Source of the DNA: Synchiropus splendidus
Lineage: Eukaryota; Chordata; Actinopteri; Syngnathiformes; Callionymidae
DNA: 64,000 bases
NCBI RefSeq assembly: GCF_027744825.2
Contig: NC_071350.1
Location: 2,976,001 to 3,040,000 of the forward strand
Direction: 5' to 3'
The translations under genes and the position numbers were made by a program. This document shows positions 45,113-56,860 of this stretch, in pieces (the first letter of the stretch is position 1; the number at the start of each line of letters is the position of its first letter). Under the pieces are notes generated by a model. That model worked only from the letters and a program-made list of their open reading frames with translations. It was not told the DNA's origin and ran no database searches.

Positions 45113-47025
45113 GTCGACCCATTACAAATGTTTTGATAGCTTTTTCCTCAACTTGAATTCCACCTTATCTCAGAGCACAAGATCTTGTCACGCACCAACT
45201 AATAAGTCTAATGTGGATACAAACTTACATTTTTAAAGCTAATGTTGCTCTTCCTGTGTTATATTAGTCAACGGACAGAGAAATAAACTACTATAATGGC
45301 CCGTGATGGACTTAGCTGAAGTGACGAAACAAAAAAAAAATAAAAATTTAGACCGTAATGAAGTGTAACGTCCAACATTTCTGAAGTAAACTGTCACGAT
45401 TCATAACACGATGCACTTTCCCACTTACTTCACATCACTTCAAGCTCCTTACATTTCTCATTGACTAGCTGCTTACATTGTAACAAAGCAGAGGTGACGG
45501 ATTATTTAACTGCCTCCATTTCTTTGCAGCTTTTTATGTGTAGCCTAAACTGCTTGTAAATGTATGTGTAAATCATGTGTTCTGAACATAATACCATATG
45601 TGTTCATTCATAGCTTTGATGCCTTCAGTGAGAATCTTTCATGTAAACAGCCATGAAATCTTGAAAATAAAAAACTTTTGACTAGTGGTCTAAATTCCGT
45701 TTATATGCCATGCATCCACCCTTCATCACGCTAGGCCTCACATTTGTTTCTCAGAGGAAGCTACTGTGTCTTTTGTCTTGATTTTGACAGGAAGAAACAA
45801 GAAAGAGAACTTTGATAATAGAGGAGTGAAAATGTATAATCTTTAAGAGGCGTGGTTTAAATCCAATTCTAGCAACCTTATATAACTTAAAGCCAGTTAT
45901 TCAAGATACATTAAATGCAATTTAGCATTCACAGCCATTTATCAGCCCTTCAGACGCACCGATCAAACGCACATCTTGGCAGGTGCAAGTATCTGAATCT
46001 GCAACCATAACTTATGATAATGTAGCAGCAGTCGACCACTCTCTTCTGGCATTGCTAAATTAGAAGCGTTTTGACAAGCCAGCGTTTCAAACCATCATAA
46101 ATTCACAAGAAATTCTCAGAGGCGGCGCTGCTTCTAAACATGAAGGTGAGCTCCCTCTGAGGAAGCAACAAAAAGACTCTTCTTGCCTTGTCAGCGCCTT
46201 TTTTTCATGCTACAATCATCAAATCTTAAGACAACTGTGCTGATTTATGCATCCAATGATGTTAAGAAGTGAGTAATCCCACTGCTGCCATGTTGGTGTC
46301 TATGAAGCAACTGTTTATTAGATCTAGAGGGAAAATATGGCGGAATGCCTGGGGGGAAATCCGAGGGAGGGGGTGTCACACTTCTACACCAATAAAAAAC
46401 AACAGGCCTTGGGAAAAAAAGAAAAAAAAAAACACCCTTCACATGCCATCTGCGTCTCTGTCGGTGTGTTTTTGCTGTTTGCTGCAGAATTTTTTGCTCA
46501 GACAAGGCTTTAGAAAATGCCAACATCTGCCTGGAGCAGTCGACCAACGCTCTGACCATCCGGACGGCCTGCTAGGTCCACTGCACACTCACTCATGTGA
46601 GTGCCGGCAGAGTGCCGCGTCACAGGCAGTGATGTCACAGGATCGTCAGACGAAACAGCACAACACCCAAGTCTCCAGTCTGATGTGGCGGAGACGCGGT
46701 CTGCAGGCTTGAGGATGACGTGGAAGGCTTGTTTATCTTCTGAAGAATGCCTGCTGCATTGGCGACCAACGGTGCTATGTATTCTAAGTATTGGATTGTA
46801 AGAAGTGAATCGGCAGCATGATAACTTGCACCTGCTGCGAGACCATAAGATGACTTGGGCTAATATAAAAAAAAAAAGCAAGCGAGTCATTAGAATTCAG
46901 GTGACTTTGGGTTTTTGTCTTTTTATTTGTTGTTTTTTTTCCCCATTTATTTTTATTTTCATTTTTTCGACTTTGTGTGACTTGGACAGGATTTGAGGTA
47001 AGTGATGCAATGCAGTAGCCTAGCG

Positions 47026-47789
47026 CAGTGAATTTTAACCATAAGGTCAGGGACCAATGGTTGGATTGCGACCCCTTCCTAGAGGGCCGCCAATGGTTTT
47101 TTATTTGACCCCTTTGGGCTGTGAGGGCTGCGAGATGCTCAGTTTTAATAATTAAATTAGCCACATGTGGTGGCAGTAGTGTGTCACTGAATTGACTTGA
47201 CAGCTGCAAATCTATGATAGTCAACAACTATGGAGAACTTCTTGAAAAGAAAAAATGATAAGAAAGTGATCCTGCCCCCAACAGCAAAAGCTGTTCATGA
47301 AAGCACCTGTTGAAGCAGTTTCGAAAATATTTTTTTTATTTATTTTATTATTATTTTATGGCGATACTTTTATTTACACCTTACTTGTATCTTCTTTGGA
47401 GTTTAAATAAAACATTATTTTATTTATTTTATTATATTTAGACATGGTTTTATCATATTTATTTTATTCAGAATTTCATTCAGTTTTCTCAACAGTTTGC
47501 ATCAAGTGTGTTTTTTTTTTCTTTTGTAAATTTGCTGAATATGACACATTCATATGAATATGAATATTGCACCTGCTTCTGCTGCTGGTTGGACTTTTTG
47601 ATGACAAATAAATATTTTGTGATGATCACATGGTTTCATGTCATTTCACAAGGTTTTGGTTTGTTTACGTGTAAGTAGATGATCGTACCATTATTTATTA
47701 CAAATGAAAGCGAGAGTGTATCACTTGAATGGGCCCATTTGTTCTGGGAAAAGCGGTCCCCGAGAACAAAAAAAGGTTAAGAATCCCTG
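47026..47789. mobile_element. Non-autonomous hAT-like element, family C, copy 2, with perfect 8-bp target duplication
   Basis: The 8-mer gcctagcg occurs directly on both sides (47018-47025 and 47790-47797). Ends are cagtgaattttaacc and ggttaagaatccctg, an imperfect hAT-type inverted repeat. The interior matches 26084-26744. 764 bp, no transposase. Confidence 0.9.
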
Positions 47790-48663
47790 GCCTAGCGCAT
47801 AAGATGGCTGTCCGCATGAGGATGACATAGATGAGGTGCTTCACTTGCTAATGTGCGGCTGTAGCTGTGTCGCCGAGTGAAATCATTGAGCACGTAAACT
47901 TGATCCCTGACGATTAGCTGGTCACTGTTATGACTCTCTAATGGACGTCACTTGGTTTAGAACGGGTCCTGACATAAATACGGCCAAGGGGTTCCACATG
48001 TCTGTAAAATGACGCCTCATTATGTTGCAAAATGTCCCAGTGTCTGCCACGATTAACACAATCACATAGTCCACGTTCTTCTTTCGGAGACTGTTCCGCA
48101 CTAATTCATGCTATTTCCGAGCGTCGTAGTGTGACATGTCGGGAGGAGAAGACGGGCCGTGTCTGTTTAGCATTCAACGTTGCAAAGCACTCGCACTGAT
48201 TTGCTAGTTAGACTTTCACACTTTAATAGGAGAGTAATTATTCATACACTTAAAACACTTCAAGGGCTGGAATAAAAATGACATTGGCTCTCATGCTCAT
48301 TTCTTTGTTTATCATAATTCAGATGAACCCGAGGAGGCAGTGCACTCTCTGACATCATCAGCACTTGTTTTGCTCGCATGCAAACGAAGGATCACATTCT
48401 CTGAGCCCCGAATGTGCAGGCGAGGGGCTGCAACAGAACTTGTCAAGGAAACAAGAGATGTGCATAAATTAAATCAGAAAGGAAGGGAGAACATGCACTC
48501 AGGTTTTAATGTTTCAAGATGCTTCTTTTGTTTGTTTGGCAGAGGGGCCTTCTTTCTTTCATTGACAAGAGAATGGAAACAGCAAAACACTCTGCATGGA
48601 AGAAAAGTTAAACAAACGGAAAGATTCCAAGAAGGTGCATGAGAAAGATGCGCATATACAAAC

Positions 48664-48843
48664 CTTGGTTCTTAAATTGATCCGGGCTGTGTAGGTGCTG
48701 GAGGGGGGAGTTGCAGGCGGAGGTGGCATGCTCACTGTGCAGCATCTGAGCCGCTTGGGGCCCCAGCGAACCATAGTCAGCAAAGGAGCAGGGCCCCCCC
48801 CTCTGGTCACTGGGCGCAGAGTAAAACCCATAATCGGGGAGGC
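48664..48843 (-). CDS. msi2: Musashi-2, symmetric cassette exon (180 nt)
   Basis: On the minus strand a strong pyrimidine-rich acceptor (actgtatctcccag) is followed by two bases completing a Gly codon, then 59 codons: LPDYGFYSAPSDQRGG, PCSFADYGSLGPQAAQML, HSEHATSACNSPLQHLHS, PDQFKNQ, and one base before donor caag|gtttgt. It enters and leaves in phase 1, exactly the phase at which the next exon begins (completing Gly before TNPSRP), so inclusion or skipping both keep the frame. The weak donor fits alternative use. The Tyr/Gly/Ser/Gln-rich composition suits the Musashi C-terminal tail. I do not securely recall this segment from the canonical human isoform, so membership in msi2 rests on strand, phase and position. 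Confidence 0.68.
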
Positions 48844-51800
48844 CTGGGAGATACAGTATAGAGTGGGGAAGGGGGAGGGGACTCCATCATTGTGGAAATC
48901 AACTTGTTCATTGTCAAAAATGTTTGCATGCTACTGGTGTGTTACATGGTTTCCACTGACACATCAGTGTGGATGTCTTCGTGGCCGTCCCTGTCTGCTG
49001 CTGTCATGTGACTGAGCCCCCTCCCCTCCCAGCTCATGTATTTATAATGCACAGATAATATACACTACAAATTTCCACATGCTCCCCATACACTTGCAGT
49101 GGGTGGACACTAGGTGACGTATTGAGAATTACTTCAACAAACCATCTTGAGAATTGCTCATCGATCATGTGCAGCAGGAGTGAAAAGTGAATTATGATCA
49201 TGGTTCAACAGCTTTTCTCGTCATACTTCATGAATACCAGTCAGTGTGACCTCATAAAAACAGTTTTGAAAGTAATAAAGGTTACAAACATATAGAAAGC
49301 TTAGCTGGTTAATACAGGTACACCGTAACATATGTAAATATTGAAACTATATTTTATTTGTTAGGAAAAAATTGTCAGTTCTACAACTTTGGAGGAGAAG
49401 CTGATGATAGTAGACAGCTGAGTGAGTGAAGCAGGGTTCTTCAGCTCTGGAAATGCCTTTGCCAATGAGGTACCCCCTTGTTACTCCTAGGAGCCTAACA
49501 GAGCAAAGTCCACTACACCCGGTTAAAAACACACCGACTGGACTACAATCCACTTACCCAAAACATTCTCACCACTAAGATGCCACATAATGACGATAGT
49601 CAAGTGGACTTCAGCGTTTATCCCAGGAGTCAAACAGAAGTCTGAACTGACCTGCGACATTTTCTGACATTCCAGCCAAATGGTTGGGTTTCAAATGAGG
49701 ATTTGAGGCTTCATATGCCCCTATAGTTACTCCACTACTGACGGTTCTTGGTATGTATACAGTACCTTATACAGCAACAAATGACCACATGCTTGAGAGT
49801 GCAAAGTGAGCACTGCAGGTCAAGCTCAGGATCACGAGGTACTACATGTATAAACTGACAAGAAATAAACTTTCAAGTGCTTCATCCTGCAGCTCCACTC
49901 TTATCCCAGCCACTTTTGTGCGAGACGTTCCGGTGACTGCCAGCACCGTCAGGGAGGGCAAACCTGATTTAATTGAAGGCCTAATGCATCAACATGCAAT
50001 GCAGAGGGCTGACTTCAGACACTCCGGGATGCAAAAATCCAAAAACACGATCGTCAATGTGGGACACCTCAGGAGTGAGAATGTGGATCCCTCGGTGGTG
50101 AACCCCTGACAGAATCCATGTTTTGCATTTCCCATCAGGGGGTTACCACAACAGGTCAGCAATGTCCACTTAAACCATCATGTTCTCTACAACACCTGTG
50201 ACCTGGGATGGCCATTGGAAACCGATTCCTATTCAGAACCGGTTCGAAATTGTCGTATTCTCTGGAATTGTTAAGAAATGGTAATTCTGCTTCCTTTCAT
50301 CGATTCCCGACTGTGATGCCTGATGCTACATGCTGCCGTCGATCCGTGTCCACGGAGCCACGTCACCGCTGTCAGCTGCAGCTAATCACCGTTACAGAGG
50401 AGTCTTAGCGGTGACGGATGGTAAGGCGTTCATAAAAGGCTTGGTTTCGTTGGCAGAGATGACGCCGCTTTAGGACAATAATACCCCTTTGACATCATGG
50501 TATGAGGTTGAAAGAGTACTCTGTGTTAGACCAGTGACAGTGGACAACTCTGAGCTAACGTCGGCAGTTAGCATGGCGCTGTTGTTATTGTCAGAGGAAA
50601 TTTATTAGTTTTTAATAATCTCACACACACGTCTGATTTGTGCTATTGTCTTGCTTGGGGACTGGAAAAACTCCCTTCAGAAGCTCCCTTCAATGGATTA
50701 CAGTGGATGTCACACTGGGTACATACAGGCCCTTATGTGGTGCTACCCATTCCTGATGGTACCTTTGTCACCACACTGAACGCATGGTTGTTTAAGAGGC
50801 TTTACATACCGAGTGACACATTATTACATGGAGAGCGAAAGGCGCCCCCATTGAAAGCCCTTTATTCAGCACTGAAGGTTGGCTTCTGTGTTAGCACAGG
50901 ACAATCATGTCCACTTTCCCCATGTCAACATACTGTATTATGCCATGTTCCTTGTGTCTCCTCTCGATGTGCTCAAACCTGCAGAGTTGTCTTCCCTAAC
51001 TCTGTTTGTAAACTTCTCCACATGAGCTTCATGGTGACCATGGCAAGCAATGTAAGAGCTCCTGAGTGTCCCTAGTTCTGTCTAGTCGTCTCTTCTAAGC
51101 AAAGAATACGGTGCAAAGTCAACCCTGCTTAGTAAATCGGCAAAGTACACAAAGATATGCCACCCAGAAAAAGCACAGACAGAATCCAACTAGCACCATC
51201 TAACAGAATACGCATACTGCCACTAGCTGCATCGTAATACCCTGCTAGCAGAGTACACTTGAGAGTACCCAAGAGTTTGCTCAGTCGAAACTGCCTGGCC
51301 AAGTATGTTTTGCAGCGTATATCAAGCTGAGTGCACACAGGAGAGTATGTCCGGCAGACTCTACCCTGCAGGAAACACAGAGCGAACGCCAGATGGAAGA
51401 GGAGCAGCAGAACTGAGGCGTCTCTGTAAAAGGCCCGGCTGCTTGTACCTGCCACAAAAAGGAAGGGTTTCTGGTAAGTTCTCGGCTTACTTGCGATGCT
51501 ACATATTAAAACATACAGCGGTAAATGTCTAAAGACAACTCATGATTCGAAGCATTTTAAATAGTTTGGACGGTTTTAGCACAATCATTAATGAGCCAGA
51601 TAAAAAGTTCATTAAACACTGATCAATAAACGCCCACTTCAAACCAACAATTCTGCGTTGACATACCTGAAGGAAGCTTGAAAGAGGGAAACACAAAGCA
51701 CAGTGGTCGATAATTAATTTAGGGCCTCTTTCTCTTCGGACCAACAGCAATAGATGATAAGGGTTCTCTTCACGTGAATGAGATACAGATCCATTCATGT

Positions 51801-52079
51801 TTATTGATGCTAGATATTCCAAAGGGCTCTGAGAGCGGCACCTATTGGCCTCGGCCAATGACTCTCTCTTTGACACAGCTGGAGGATTATCAACAGTTTA
51901 GAAAATGTCATTCAACAATAAGTCCTGCTGACATTTATTGCTTGTCCTCTTAATCTCAGACAAGCTGCTGATAGAAGGAGTTCAATTAAAAGAAACGTCT
52001 CCTTTTTTTGGTAACAGAGTTAATCTACTCAGTCTGGACTGTGACTGGTGACACCAGCTTTTTCACGGTGGGTTTCCCC

Positions 52080-52440
52080 TGCTGTGTGTTTGCTCTTTTA
52101 TTTGGGTCATGGAGCGAACAGCCATTCAAAGCCACTTCACCTCCAACTATCCAAGAGTGAGACAGTCCACTTGTGCCAAATGGATGCAAGCCGCAGCCGC
52201 GCCGATGCTTTTTAGCACTCTGATCTCAGCACTTGTGAGCCGTCTGCCCACTCATCAAATTATAGGATCCAAATACAGCAGGCTTCCCACGTACGTCACA
52301 TAATGCCTGACACATTGAACAAAGCTCAAGAACCAATCATTCCATTTGGTTCACTTAGACAAATGTCAGGGAGGAAAATTGATTGGCTGCGCTAATGAGG
52401 AGAACGGAATCAATAGAATAATTATAACTGGGTAAAACAT
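52080..52440. other. Candidate conserved non-coding element in msi2 intron
   Basis: Complex, repeat-free sequence with phrases such as aattgattggctgcgctaat and tagaataattataactgg (CCAAT-like and homeodomain-like cores). No coding signal. Judged on composition only. Confidence 0.22.
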
Positions 52441-54049
52441 TTGACAATAGCACCAACCAAGTGGGGAATTTATATAAAAGTCATTTCACATCTGTCACTC
52501 TTCAGAACAAAAGCGTTCTTTGTTCTGGTGCTCAGTGAAAGTCTATGCAACATTCCCCTGAAGTATTCCAGTTGTACTGTTGTACAACCAGTTGTACAAA
52601 AGGATCTCGTCTTTAGATGGATTCATGACTGTGACTCAGGAAGGGCTCCAACATCAGGGAACTGGGATCTTCTTAATGGTGCAAGTTGTGTGTCCCCGCT
52701 GCCATGTCTTTGGAATTTGTTTGAAATAAACTTTTATGAGTTATATACTGCTGTAGCCACAGACGTCTGGGACATCATTTTGTTTCAGATTGGATTTCGG
52801 TTCTATTCTGACATTTCTCAGCTAATGCCAAATTATTTTGAGTGGCTACTGGCTCATGCAGCCAGGAAAAGGAGTTCAAACTCTGTCAGAAATGTAGGAA
52901 ATGGGATGCAAGCCAAATTTAAATCGATGAACGCAATGGTAGACTTGTAGACAGGCGTCGACTGCATTTTTTTGTGGCCTCCGTCTTCTCAGTTTTGGCT
53001 GTCTATTGTCCACAATGGACAGCACCATCCCAAGCCCTTTGAGGCCCAGTTTGAAGATCTATGGTCTACGGTCTGGGCGCAGACATTTCTGTGTCTGCTA
53101 TATCCAGGCCAACGTTACAATTGACTAGGACAGATGCTTGTCTCTAAGGACAACACAGCCTTGAGAGGCTACAGCAGTACGACCCGTAAAAAACTGTAGG
53201 ATACATTTGCTGCAGGATCCCAACCAACTCTAGAGCAAGTGTCGGGGTTACACAGTTCTGTCAGTACTGTCTCTTATATGCTCTGTTTAAAAGTAACAGT
53301 CATTAGTCCGGCCACGTATACAGATGACTGTTTACGCACTTAATTCGCAATGTGTCCATGACAAGAACTAAACTATTATTCGGAGAATAACCTCACTACC
53401 TCACCCAAGTTTATATTTCAAATATACCACATATGCTTTTTATGAAACAATTGGTTATCACACTATTTAATCTAATCTAAATATCACATTTTTGTTAATA
53501 TATTCATTCATTCATTCAAATACCTAAAAGCGCCTGAAATCAATGGGCAGCAGTAAAGTTAGGGGGACTGAGATTCAGAGATGGCATTGAAGAGAACCAA
53601 GCTTGAACAGGAAAAGTGAGCAAGAAAGAGCCTGAAGATGAGTAATGCTGTAAACTGGACCGGAGACGATCACTACTTTGGTGGGCAGAAGTCTGAAGCA
53701 AAAATAGTTCAAGGGCTCAATGTTATTTTCATTCTTTTGCTGATGCTTTATTTTCCCTCTTCTTCATGTCCTTTTTTTGCGACAGTACTAGGGGAAAAAG
53801 CGCTGGAGGACTCACCAGCAGGAACCACGTCAGGACTCTGGAGTGAGTCAGACTCTAGGAAATGCACTTGAAAGCTGTTTAGTCATAGAAGGTTTTGCTG
53901 CGGGATCTAGATCACTTCTTGTTGTTCAAGAAATAAAAAGAAAGCACAGCTGCTCAGACGAGTTTTCATGTCAAGTCACAATGTAATGGATTTCTAACCA
54001 TAAAGAAGTCTGGAATTTGTAAGTATCGATAAAGGTACTCTGTTTAGAT

Positions 54050-54580
54050 CAGACCTGGGCAAAGTGCAGCTTAGGGGCGACATATGGCCCATTGTCTCTA
54101 TTTTTGCGGCCCTCATGAGGTCAGACTAAATAAAACTATAACTGATCTGTAGTAAAGTTTCTGTTGTGTTTTCAGGCATGACTGGTTCAACTATAAATAT
54201 TACGCTGAAGATTCCCCTTTTTTCTTCTTTTCATTTGACATTTTTGCGAGTATTTCTTGGTCCTCAAAAGACATTGAAAGAAAGTTGTAATTTAAAAAAA
54301 AAATTGCCTTTTTCAAGTCTTTCTTAGGTATTTGGACCATTGCTCTATTATGATTTATGTTGAAATAAAAATGGATCTAAAATGAAGCATTTTTATAGGT
54401 TTCATGGCACATTTCTACTTAATATATTATATTTCTGAGATTTAACCTTTTTAGGTCCATTTTTATTTTCTCCTTCATGTTTTGTAGTCGTCGCCTTCTT
54501 TCTTTTGGCACGGTGGCCCCTCTCAGTCACAGTCACAGTTCATAGTGTGGCCCTTTAGGAAATGCAATTGCCCACCCCTG
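54050..54580. mobile_element. Non-autonomous hAT-like element, family B, copy 2, with perfect 8-bp target duplication
   Basis: The 8-mer gtttagat lies directly on both sides (54042-54049 and 54581-54588). Ends are cagacctgggcaaag and attgcccacccctg. The interior matches 22887-23266 at its ends. 531 bp, non-coding. Confidence 0.9.
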
Positions 54581-54658
54581 GTTTAGATTGTTCAATTTGG
54601 AAAAGCAAAGCTGCTGATTTCTACAGATCAACAACCGCCTTCACTTGATGTGTTAGAT

Positions 54659-55003
54659 CAGTGTTTTTCAACCTTGTTCGAGCCATGGCAGCCTTGGTTC
54701 ATTGAAAAAATCCCAAGGCCCACCACCAAAGGAACCTCGGCCAAAGTTCACTTGTGCTTAAAGCCCTATGGAAAACCCCTATTCATTTGTGGAAAAACTG
54801 TAGTGACTGGCACTCGGTTGTTGTTTTGCGGAAACAAATTGCAGAAAATATCTTTGTCTCAAATGTGTCCGGAATGAGGCGGGCAATACGGCATAATATA
54901 TCATGATTTATTTATTTATTTACTTACTTTAAATAACTGTTTCGATGTTATCACTTCTATTTTGCATGATTTTATTGTAGTTTTGAGTTTCCAGACAAAT
55001 CCT
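54659..55003. mobile_element. Truncated hAT-like element, family A, copy 3
   Basis: Begins cagtgtttttcaaccttg and follows copy 2 of family A closely (cagccttggttcattg, cttgtgcttaaagccc) up to gagtttccagacaaatcc, then stops; the right two thirds and right end are missing. It lies 78 bp right of the family B element. Confidence 0.7.
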
Positions 55004-55129
55004 TATTATGAATGTGAGTGAGCGAACAGCCTGATGAGTACACATCAGGAAGGTCTGTTCCAGTCCCTGGACAGGACGGCAGGTGGACAGCCAGAGCGCC
55101 TCGACAAGCCTGTTGGCCGCCGCTCACAC

Positions 55130-55440
55130 ACCATCACGCTGGTACATCTCAAAGCCATACATTTTCATCAGAGCCCATCTGATCTGTCATGCAGGGGTGA
55201 GGCAGAGCCCACAGCTGCATTAGTATCACCCATCATATCGCCGTGCCTCCCCACCGTCCCGCTATTAATATTCACACAATCTATCCAGAACAATGGGCCT
55301 TTCTCCAGACTCTGTTTTTTCCACTGGGCACTAATTGGATGTAATTACTCATCTACAAAACAAATGAGCGTGCTGAGGTTGCCGTGGAGACAAGATCATG
55401 GGACCCAACGGTGCGAATCATTCGCAGGGCTTCATTTATA
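55130..55440. other. Candidate conserved non-coding element with an RFX-like site
   Basis: Complex repeat-free sequence with TAAT/ATTA cores and, at 55378-55391, gttgccgtggagac, close to the RFX X-box GTTGCCATGGYAAC. Sequence only; conservation not tested. Confidence 0.25.
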
Positions 55441-56319
55441 CTGATAATTATCAGGACCCTCCCCCCTCTCTCTCCCTTCTGCCCTCGGTGACCACAGCGA
55501 GTTGACAGGCGATGAAGGGAGGGAGTGTCCTGCGCTCAGCTCTCACGGACATCATCGGGGCGGCTCTCTCTCATGGATAAATGCCCTGCTCTCCTTCCCA
55601 CTTTGCCAGGTGACTGCCTATAAGGAGGAATCACAAACCTTGAAAGCCCGGCTGCACCTCTTCACCCGGCATGGAGTCCAAACCAATCACGATGACCATG
55701 ATAATGGATAGCGTGGAGCTCGCTTCAGTGTTCAGGGACTGTTTGTGAAAAACAGCTTGTACTTAGCGGTTATGAAATGTCGACGCATTTGAACCAAACT
55801 AAGTCACTCAACGTAACACATGGATGTTTCTCTCATGGCAGCGCTAGAGACAAATTCACTTGCCTGATTTATAAAGAAAATTTCTGGGCATAACAAGATG
55901 GCATTGGTTTAAAGTTGGGGTCCTGCACGTCCTCACTGAGATGAATGCCAAATTAGATATAGCAAAAAACAGATTCATTCAGAAATTTATTGTTTTATAT
56001 TTTGACAAATTTAAAACAATTACTTGCATATTCACACACAGTTAATCATAAGTAATTACAATGTTGTTTAGAGTGAACTTTCTGTGACTACACAACGAGT
56101 GGAAGAAAATGGATGAAGGCAAAAACATTTTCATGGATCTGTTTGTTTTAATATAAAAAAAAACAATAATCTTTTATTAATGTGTCTTATTTGCCCTAAA
56201 TACTTTTTTTTTTATGAAATCATAAAACAAATATGAAAAAACAGGGATCCCAGTAACGTGTAATGAAAGTTGCCAAGCATTTTAAGTAATCATCACCTGA
56301 GATTAGTTTTGACTGACAT

Positions 56320-56860
56320 GGCTCTTTAACCGCAGAGCAAACAATACACAAAATATTTGCAATATTTTAATGATTCCGCGAAACGTGTCATTTCTCCAGT
56401 GAGCGAGCGGGTGCCGGGTAGGGAATTTAAAAAATCTATTATCGAAAGTTATTTTCATTTCTGTGAGGAATTATTCCTCATACAGTCGCTCCTCCTTTTC
56501 CCTGGCGGCGCCGGCAGATTCCTCAGTGGCCATCAAACCACATCACTCTACAGAAGATGTCAATAAACCCGACATGCTGCTTCTCAAATTAGCATTGAAT
56601 TTTAGAGCTACCATAATTAGCTTTTCCATTTTCACCAATGTCATTTAGGGAAAAAAAGAGAAGCGTGAAAGAAACTAACAGCTCTTTTTCGTCGAGCCTT
56701 GCTTTCACTTTCCATTTGAAATAATCTTTTCTGAATGAATGGCTGAGTAATTAACAGCACTAGACACCCTTTTTCGGAGAGCACAGACATTTCATAAATA
56801 ATACATATTTAATGTCTTGTCATTTGGTGTTCAGAGAAGCTTGGCTAATGAATTTTAACA
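56320..56860. other. Candidate conserved non-coding element in msi2 intron
   Basis: A long complex block containing mirrored aggaattattcct, several homeodomain-like cores (ataattagctttt, gagtaattaacag) and no decayed-repeat look. Chance open frames of about 60-70 codons cross it but are uninformative. Confidence 0.27.

Larger units (their letters stand above)
43307..48663 (-). other. msi2: msi2 intron
   Basis: About 5.4 kb between the cassette exon and the penultimate exon. No additional coding exon recognised. It contains a palindromic repeat copy with a full CTCF-like core (44932-45112) and a hAT-like element with a perfect target duplication (47026-47789). Confidence 0.7.

Noticed and set aside
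48559..48831. A 90-codon minus-strand frame MGFTLRPVTRGG... over the cassette exon
   Set aside because: It is a different frame of the same DNA; the frame consistent with splice phases gives LPDYGFYSAPSDQ and joins msi2 in frame.
50638..51075. A 145-codon plus-strand open frame rich in Cys
   Set aside because: No domain pattern such as regular Cys spacing; no neighbours or splice sites support it.
52441..52950. A 169-codon plus-strand open frame (with some hydrophobic stretches)
   Set aside because: No recognisable family, no supporting splice or promoter context, and it lies in an msi2 intron with codon composition like non-coding DNA. Chance frames of this size are expected in 64 kb.
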